Of a DNA stretch of 64,000 nucleotides, positions 63,369 to 64,000 are shown piece by piece. The DNA comes from Pseudomonas brassicacearum subsp. neoaurantiaca (GTDB taxonomy: Bacteria > Pseudomonadota > Gammaproteobacteria > Pseudomonadales > Pseudomonadaceae), in NCBI RefSeq assembly GCF_013608025.1, contig NZ_VDLV01000027.1, forward strand, positions 10,413 through 74,412, read 5' to 3'. Both the position numbers and the translations under genes were made by a program. Under the pieces are notes generated by a model. That model made no database searches. It was not told the origin of the DNA and worked only from the letters and a program-made list of their open reading frames with translations. How positions within the stretch are numbered: position 1 is the stretch's first letter; every line of letters starts with the position of its first letter.

Positions 63369-64000
63369 ATGAGCAAAGGCAAGGCGCTATTGATTCTGCA
63401 CGGCAAGCAAGCGCTCAACGAAGAGGTTCGCGCGGCAGTGATGCTCAAGCGCAAACAAGGCTGGGACTTGGCAGTACGGCTGACATGGGAAGCGGGCGAC
63501 GCCCGACGGTGTGTCGACGAGGCCTTGAACGCTGGTTATACCCGATTGGTTGCTGGCGGCGGGGACGGGACCTTGCGCGATATTGCCGAAGCGATTGCCC
63601 AGCAATCCGGTGATGCCAGCCTGGTATTGCTGCCGTTGGGTACTGCGAATGATTTTGCCCGGGCCGCCGGCGTGCCGCTGGAGCCTGATCTCGCTTTGGA
63701 TCTTCTGGATGTCACGCCGCGGGCGGTCGATCTTGGGGAAGTCGGCGGGCAGATCTTCCTGAACATGGCCACGGGTGGTTTCGGTAGCCAGGTGACGGCG
63801 AACACCTCCGAGGACCTGAAAAAAATCCTCGGTGGCGCTGCCTATCTGTTCACCGGCTTATCGCGCTTCAGCGAGTTGAGCGCAGCCTATGGTGAACTGC
63901 AGGGGCCCGGTTTCCATTGGCGGGGCGATCTGTTGGCGCTGGGCATTGGCAATGGCCGGCAGGCCGGAGGGGGGCATTTGTTGTGTCCGGAAGCACTGGC
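63369..64000 (+). CDS. YegS-type lipid kinase, cut by the window end
   Basis: The first ~210 residues of a diacylglycerol-kinase-fold protein: MSKGKALLILHGKQALNEEVR, then RLVAGGGDGTLRDIAEAIAQQ (the GGGDGT ATP-binding loop) and LLPLGTANDFARAAGVPLEP, followed by FLNMATGGFGSQV. These are the YegS/DAGK motifs. Such kinases phosphorylate phosphatidylglycerol or diacylglycerol. GGAG precedes the ATG by about six bases. The 3' end is outside the window. Confidence 0.88.
   Translation, partial: MSKGKALLILHGKQALNEEVRAAVMLKRKQGWDLAVRLTWEAGDARRCVDEALNAGYTRLVAGGGDGTLRDIAEAIAQQSGDASLVLLPLGTANDFARAAGVPLEPDLALDLLDVTPRAVDLGEVGGQIFLNMATGGFGSQVTANTSEDLKKILGGAAYLFTGLSRFSELSAAYGELQGPGFHWRGDLLALGIGNGRQAGGGHLLCPEAL

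Overview
This window is ordinary core chromosome of a fluorescent Pseudomonas, probably from the P. fluorescens complex. The evidence is recognisable Pseudomonas proteins (OprI, CysB, EarP/EF-P, a SagS-like hybrid kinase, OspR/Gpx, class II DAHP synthase), a GC-rich composition, and many copies of the two REP families typical of this group (core GGGAGCGAGCTTGCTCGC, and GCGAGGGAGCTTGCTCCCGC). I see no rRNA, tRNA, CRISPR array, prophage, transposase or integrase. Genes are dense on both strands, and REP pairs sit mainly between convergent or unrelated genes.

Layout. 0-9.2 kb: patatin-like protein, CHAD protein, acyl-CoA thioesterase, Mpo1-like protein, a chemoreceptor without a periplasmic sensor domain, TatD, an MltF-type lytic transglycosylase and DoxX. 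9.2-16.4 kb: GreB, YbbAP-type ABC exporter divergent from TesA, an L,D-transpeptidase, OprI and a small GNAT protein. 16.6-22.5 kb: type I DAHP synthase, PanE-like reductase, 5'-nucleotidase, universal stress protein, CysB, a second Gre-family protein. 22.6-28.9 kb: EarP and EF-P, then esterase-Ohr-OhrR, a TauE/SafE permease, a LysR regulator and a DUF1127 protein. 29-39 kb: AlkX/YcaQ-like glycosylase, class II DAHP synthase, spermidine-synthase-like protein, a DEAD-box helicase with a long leader, a LigB-type dioxygenase, thiopurine methyltransferase, HtpX and an AlaA-type aminotransferase.

39-52 kb is the most integrated block. It holds MsrB, glutathione peroxidase coupled to its MarR regulator, a SagS-like hybrid kinase, a DUF815 ATPase coupled to free methionine-(R)-sulfoxide reductase, a large HD-GYP protein with an insertion inside its catalytic core, and an EvgA/EvgS-type phosphorelay. 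This brings thiol-based oxidative repair together with sessile/motile signalling. 52-64 kb: dGTPase, a three-gene YqjD/YqjE/YqjK-like membrane set, an ammonium transporter with a possible sigma-54 promoter, a Kef-type antiporter, a glutaredoxin-like protein, an RluA-family pseudouridine synthase, a YgdR-like lipoprotein, molybdenum cofactor genes mobA / moaB-moeA, and a YegS-like lipid kinase cut by the window end.

The best new leads are regulatory DNA and domain architecture, not a new gene system: a symmetric nested inverted repeat before doxX, a palindrome over the gpx promoter, repeated elements at the ohr promoter, two inverted repeats between the dioxygenase and tpm, and the split HD-GYP domain. 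Gene identities come from reading the sequence and remembered families; no database search was run.
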